Below, in pieces: positions 14,102 to 16,680 of a DNA stretch of 16,680 nt. A program made the position numbers and the translations under genes. The number at the start of each line of letters is the position of its first letter. Within the stretch, counting starts at the first letter, position 1. The notes below the pieces were generated by a model that saw only the letters and a program-made list of their open reading frames with translations, searched no databases and had not been told where the DNA came from. Source of the DNA: Treponema sp. (lineage in GTDB: Bacteria; Spirochaetota; Spirochaetia; Treponematales; Breznakiellaceae); contig WQXC01000022.1 in NCBI GenBank assembly GCA_009785045.1, positions 1-16,680 of the forward strand, given 5' to 3'.

Positions 14102-15151
14102 TTATCTTTTAGGCAGCAACTGGGAAAGATAATTGGATAGTAAAACCTTATATTCTTCGTTTATTTTGCGTTCTGCCGACATAAATGCGCGATTTTCCGC
14201 CTCTGAAACAGTGGTATGCCCTTCCCTGTTGCTGAAATTATACGGTAAAACTACAGACCTTGTGGTTGTGTCGGTAAGGTTTGCATCAAGTTCCATTCTG
14301 ACAAATCTATTGGGATTATTGGGATTGTCAACAGGAGAAATGACAACATCAACATTTAAAATATAACGTGAATTGGTTCCGCCGCTTCTAAAACCAAGAT
14401 CGGAAAATGCTTTTGCAAATGCGCCCTGGATTCTTCCGGATCTGTCATTTCTTACAACTACGTTTATTGGAATTGCTCTTATAATATTCTGCGCTTCCTG
14501 CCTGAATTCATTTCCTCTTGGAAGACCAGTAACTGGAGAATCCAAAACACTTAAAACATTTCCGTAAGTTATATTAACATCTGCGATAACTGCAGCAAAC
14601 TGGAACCTTGAATAGCCTTCGAAAGAATTTTTTTCCGCATCGCTCATAGTAGTAAGGCTTTTAACAAGAGCGCTGTTTGCCTGAACCATTTCTGTATAAA
14701 TTCGAATTGTTCTTGCTCTGTCCATAACAGCTACAGCATGAAAGACAGGATTTCTGGATCTTGTATCCTGCCATATTTCTCTTATTTCTACTCCTATAAG
14801 AGAATCTATAGAAGAAGAAAATCTCATATTTTCCTGTACATTAAGAGTTTCAGACCAGCCTGCGGATGCCCCATTCCTGACAAATTCCTGATAAGAATGG
14901 GAAATATTTTGATCAACCTGAATCTGCTGGCCAAATAACGCAACGATCCTTGCAATTGCGTTTCTTTCTGCCTGTTCTCGGTTTTGCCCCTCTCCTCTTT
15001 CCGCAAGAAATTGACTTTTATTATAAACCGATTCCAGATTACTAACCCATGCCGGCGGAGTTCTGCCTGCACTTACAACCTGTGCAGATAAATTAGCAGC
15101 TATCAAACATAATAAACAAACACCAATTACAATAAATTTTGACTTAAACAT
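14102..15151 (-). CDS. Exported LPP20-like protein, non-lipidated
   Basis: The product has 349 residues with a Sec signal peptide (cleavage probably after LSA, about residue 23) and no lipobox cysteine, so it should be periplasmic or surface-released. The N-terminal mature part carries the LPP20-like pattern PPAWVSNLES...LAERGEGQNREQAERNAIARIVALFGQQI (about 32-76), in which a 'P-W' start is followed by a small-residue strand and an Ala-rich helix. The C-terminal half (about 215-349) has a second alpha/beta region (INVVVRNDRSGRIQGAFAKAFSDLGF, YILNVDVVIS) and a charged helical end. Function unknown. An AAGGAG ribosome site precedes the ATG. It lies 30 bases after a second LPP20-like gene and is the last gene before a strong terminator. 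Confidence 0.78.
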   Translation of the reverse strand: MFKSKFIVIGVCLLCLIAANLSAQVVSAGRTPPAWVSNLESVYNKSQFLAERGEGQNREQAERNAIARIVALFGQQIQVDQNISHSYQEFVRNGASAGWSETLNVQENMRFSSSIDSLIGVEIREIWQDTRSRNPVFHAVAVMDRARTIRIYTEMVQANSALVKSLTTMSDAEKNSFEGYSRFQFAAVIADVNITYGNVLSVLDSPVTGLPRGNEFRQEAQNIIRAIPINVVVRNDRSGRIQGAFAKAFSDLGFRSGGTNSRYILNVDVVISPVDNPNNPNRFVRMELDANLTDTTTRSVVLPYNFSNREGHTTVSEAENRAFMSAERKINEEYKVLLSNYLSQLLPKR

Positions 15152-15181
15152 AAATTAACGCTCCTTTTTTAATATAATATA

Positions 15182-15982
15182 TTATTCAGACTTTCTGGCA
15201 ATTGCCAAAGTCCATATTGTTTTCGCTCTTGGATCGACCCATGTATCAAGAATATAAAACCCGTTTAAAGTGCCGTATGAATAAGTAATGTTGTCGTTAG
15301 TTGTTTTATATCCGAACAAACTGCCTGTTTCCTGGTACAGCATATCACTGCTTCTGGAAACAGTATTTATATTTCTTATAATTGCAAAAACTGCATTTTT
15401 AGATGAGTTAGCATATGTATCGGCAATAGAAGAAAAACGATTGGAAAAACCTATGCCTGTTTCGTAACCGTTTATTTTAAAATCAGGATTTGTTACCCAA
15501 TCCGGTTTATTATCCTGTCCGCTGTAAACCGGACGATAATTCACAGAACCAGGAAGCGAAGACGGATAAACAACCCGGATAAAAAAAGTATTATCTATTT
15601 CCATCGTGTCGGAATCAACATCAAACTGAAACGTATCAATATATTGATGAGATCCTGCTTCGTCATAAAACAGAGAAGTAAAAGTGTTATGCGAATAATC
15701 AAATGCCCCGGAACCTAAATTATTTTCCATGGCATATTCGCCGGAAACCCTGTGGAACATTGAGACCCGTTTTGCAGCGTCTTCCAGAGCATACTGCAAT
15801 GTATCTTTTGGATTTGATCTTCTTCCGGCAGCGCCAATAAAAACAAGCCCGTTACCGGATGGGGATGTATTAAAAAAAGCAGTTTCTGAATTTCCGGAAG
15901 CGGTCGAAAACGCAGGCACGCCAGCGCAGGCCGTAAAATAAACCAAACACGATAAAATTAAACTGCGTATAATAATTGTCAT
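15182..15982 (-). CDS. LPP20-like lipoprotein
   Basis: The product has 266 residues from the ATG at 15982; an in-frame TTG four codons upstream (15994) is possible but would lie nearer the preceding terminator and has no better ribosome site. The signal peptide ends YFTAC with Cys19, an acceptable relaxed spirochaetal lipobox. Two related halves can be seen: GLVFIGAAGRRSNPKDTLQYALEDAAKRVSMF in the first and KPDWVTNPDF...ETGIGFSNRFSSIADTYANSSKNAVFAIIRNI in the second. Both have the LPP20-like order of a beta-strand with small residues, then an Ala-rich helix, so the protein may carry two copies of the fold. Function unknown. It is probably co-transcribed with the 14102-15151 gene (30-base gap) and lies downstream of a terminator that follows the third family member. 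Confidence 0.78.
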   Translation of the reverse strand: MTIIIRSLILSCLVYFTACAGVPAFSTASGNSETAFFNTSPSGNGLVFIGAAGRRSNPKDTLQYALEDAAKRVSMFHRVSGEYAMENNLGSGAFDYSHNTFTSLFYDEAGSHQYIDTFQFDVDSDTMEIDNTFFIRVVYPSSLPGSVNYRPVYSGQDNKPDWVTNPDFKINGYETGIGFSNRFSSIADTYANSSKNAVFAIIRNINTVSRSSDMLYQETGSLFGYKTTNDNITYSYGTLNGFYILDTWVDPRAKTIWTLAIARKSE

Positions 15983-15999
15983 CCGGATTTCCAAAAAAG

Positions 16000-16047
16000 A
16001 TAAAAATAAACCAACAACCCCATTGGTAAAAAATGAGGCTGTTGGCT
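16000..16047 (-). terminator. Intrinsic terminator after the third LPP20-like gene
   Basis: On the minus strand, CCAACAGCCTCAT pairs with ATGGGGTTGTTGG (13 bp with two G-U pairs) around a nine-base loop, followed by TTTATTTTTATC. It ends the 16062-16616 transcript before the next LPP20-like gene, so readthrough or a separate promoter is needed for that gene. Confidence 0.85.
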
Positions 16048-16061
16048 TTTGTTAACTAAAA

Positions 16062-16616
16062 TTAGTTATCTACACGTAAAGGTCTTTCGTTCTTTGCAAG
16101 CTGAGCATCGAGCATATCAAGAGCCTGCTGTGCCTTAAACTGAGCAAATGCTGCTTCCTGATTTCCCATGATACTTGCAATCTGGCCTTTTGCATCGGAT
16201 TTCTTCATTTCTACGAGGAACCACCATGTTCCATCCGGAGCCTGCCAGCGCTGAATTGGTCTTGCGCCTGAAACGTCCATATTGGTAATCTGGCGGCTAA
16301 CATCTTCCTGTAAGGAAGAATTGGCCTGGTTGTTAACATTACCAGCATCAAGGTTATAGTCGGTAAACATTGCCTGAACTTTTGTGTTCATCTGACGGGC
16401 AATAGCGACTCTGGCTCTTGCTTCCGCTGTGGTCATGGACATCTGCATGGATGACTGTCTTGCGGTTCCAATACCCCAAAGAGCATCTTCCGGCGGGAAA
16501 TCATTCAACCACGGAGGGGTGTTTGCCGGACCGGTTGCAACGGCTGCTGCTGTGGTACCACAGGCTGCAAGCACGATAATCGATAAAATAAAAAGAATTG
16601 ATAAAGCTTTTTTCAT
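16062..16616 (-). CDS. LPP20-like lipoprotein (small)
   Basis: This gene encodes 184 residues. The signal peptide ends in a good lipobox, LAAC, with Cys19. The mature part starts NTPPWLNDFPPEDALWGIGTA (from about 32), then an Ala-rich helix (TTAEARARVAIARQMNTKVQAMF), a polar linker, and a strand-rich segment with DGTWWFLVEMKKSDAK. This order is the LPP20 lipoprotein pattern (PF02169-like) first known from Helicobacter. The C-terminus is a charged helix (QFKAQQALDMLDAQLAKN). It should be a membrane-anchored periplasmic or surface protein of unknown function. A strong AAGGAG site precedes the ATG. It is followed by its own terminator and preceded by a hairpin in the leader (16639-16662). Confidence 0.85.
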   Translation of the reverse strand: MKKALSILFILSIIVLAACGTTAAAVATGPANTPPWLNDFPPEDALWGIGTARQSSMQMSMTTAEARARVAIARQMNTKVQAMFTDYNLDAGNVNNQANSSLQEDVSRQITNMDVSGARPIQRWQAPDGTWWFLVEMKKSDAKGQIASIMGNQEAAFAQFKAQQALDMLDAQLAKNERPLRVDN

Positions 16617-16638
16617 TTGAAAAACTCCTTAATTTGAT

Positions 16639-16662
16639 ATACGAAGGCATACACCTTCATAT
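16639..16662 (-). promoter_or_regulatory. Inverted repeat in the leader of the small LPP20-like gene
   Basis: On the minus strand ATATGAAGG, a six-base loop and CCTTCGTAT can form a 9-bp stem (one G-U). It lies between a -10-like TATATT (16666-16671) and the ribosome site, about where transcription would begin. It could be an operator or a stabilising 5' hairpin; there is no T-run, so it is not a terminator. Confidence 0.4.
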
Positions 16663-16680
16663 GCTAATATACCGCAAACC

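Overview
The window looks like a chromosomal segment of a spirochaete, most likely Treponema or a close relative. This rests on several lines: three lipoproteins and related exported proteins of the LPP20-like kind in a row, a Cys/His-repeat lipoprotein ending in a treponeme-type 'IGDTGPGGGKIF' module, loose spirochaetal lipoboxes, a poly-G tract beside a small outer-membrane barrel gene, and a moderately AT-rich base composition with dense coding. No insertion sequence, phage gene, rRNA, tRNA or CRISPR array is visible. Species cannot be fixed from the sequence alone.

Layout, left to right. 1-942 (minus) is the N-terminal part of a large lipoprotein with tandem Cys-rich repeats, cut by the window edge. 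1008-1484 (minus) is a small predicted beta-barrel protein with a 12-G homopolymer in its upstream region. 1686-3491 is lepA (elongation factor 4). 3549-5273 is a cytoplasmic leucine-rich-repeat protein. 5313-6959 is a DUF115/Maf-like protein, and 6977-8515 is a membrane-anchored parvulin-type foldase (PpiD/SurA-like). All of these are on the minus strand. A divergent region at 8516-8605 separates them from a plus-strand lipoprotein with a lamin-tail-like (LTD) domain (8606-9619). That gene meets a thioredoxin gene (9616-9936, minus) tail to tail. The next divergent region drives guaB (10033-11484, plus), which is full length except for one in-frame TAA. guaB overlaps the end of a TIGR02757/DUF2400 gene (11469-12224, minus). 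After it come an AAA+ ATPase (12269-14035) and three consecutive LPP20-like envelope genes (14102-15151, 15182-15982, 16062-16616), all minus, with terminators at about 14060-14090 and 16000-16047.

Functionally, the right side and parts of the left and centre are about the cell envelope: lipoproteins, a small barrel, a periplasmic foldase and a thioredoxin. Housekeeping genes for translation (lepA) and GMP synthesis (guaB) are interspersed.

The most notable observations are: the single nonsense codon in an otherwise intact guaB; the poly-G tract upstream of a surface-protein gene, a known phase-variation layout in Treponema; a dispersed GC-rich CCGCG palindromic repeat present at three loci, one of them in frame inside a protein-coding gene; and three genes (lepA, the LRR gene, guaB) whose best promoter puts the transcription start at or next to the start codon, suggesting leaderless mRNAs.
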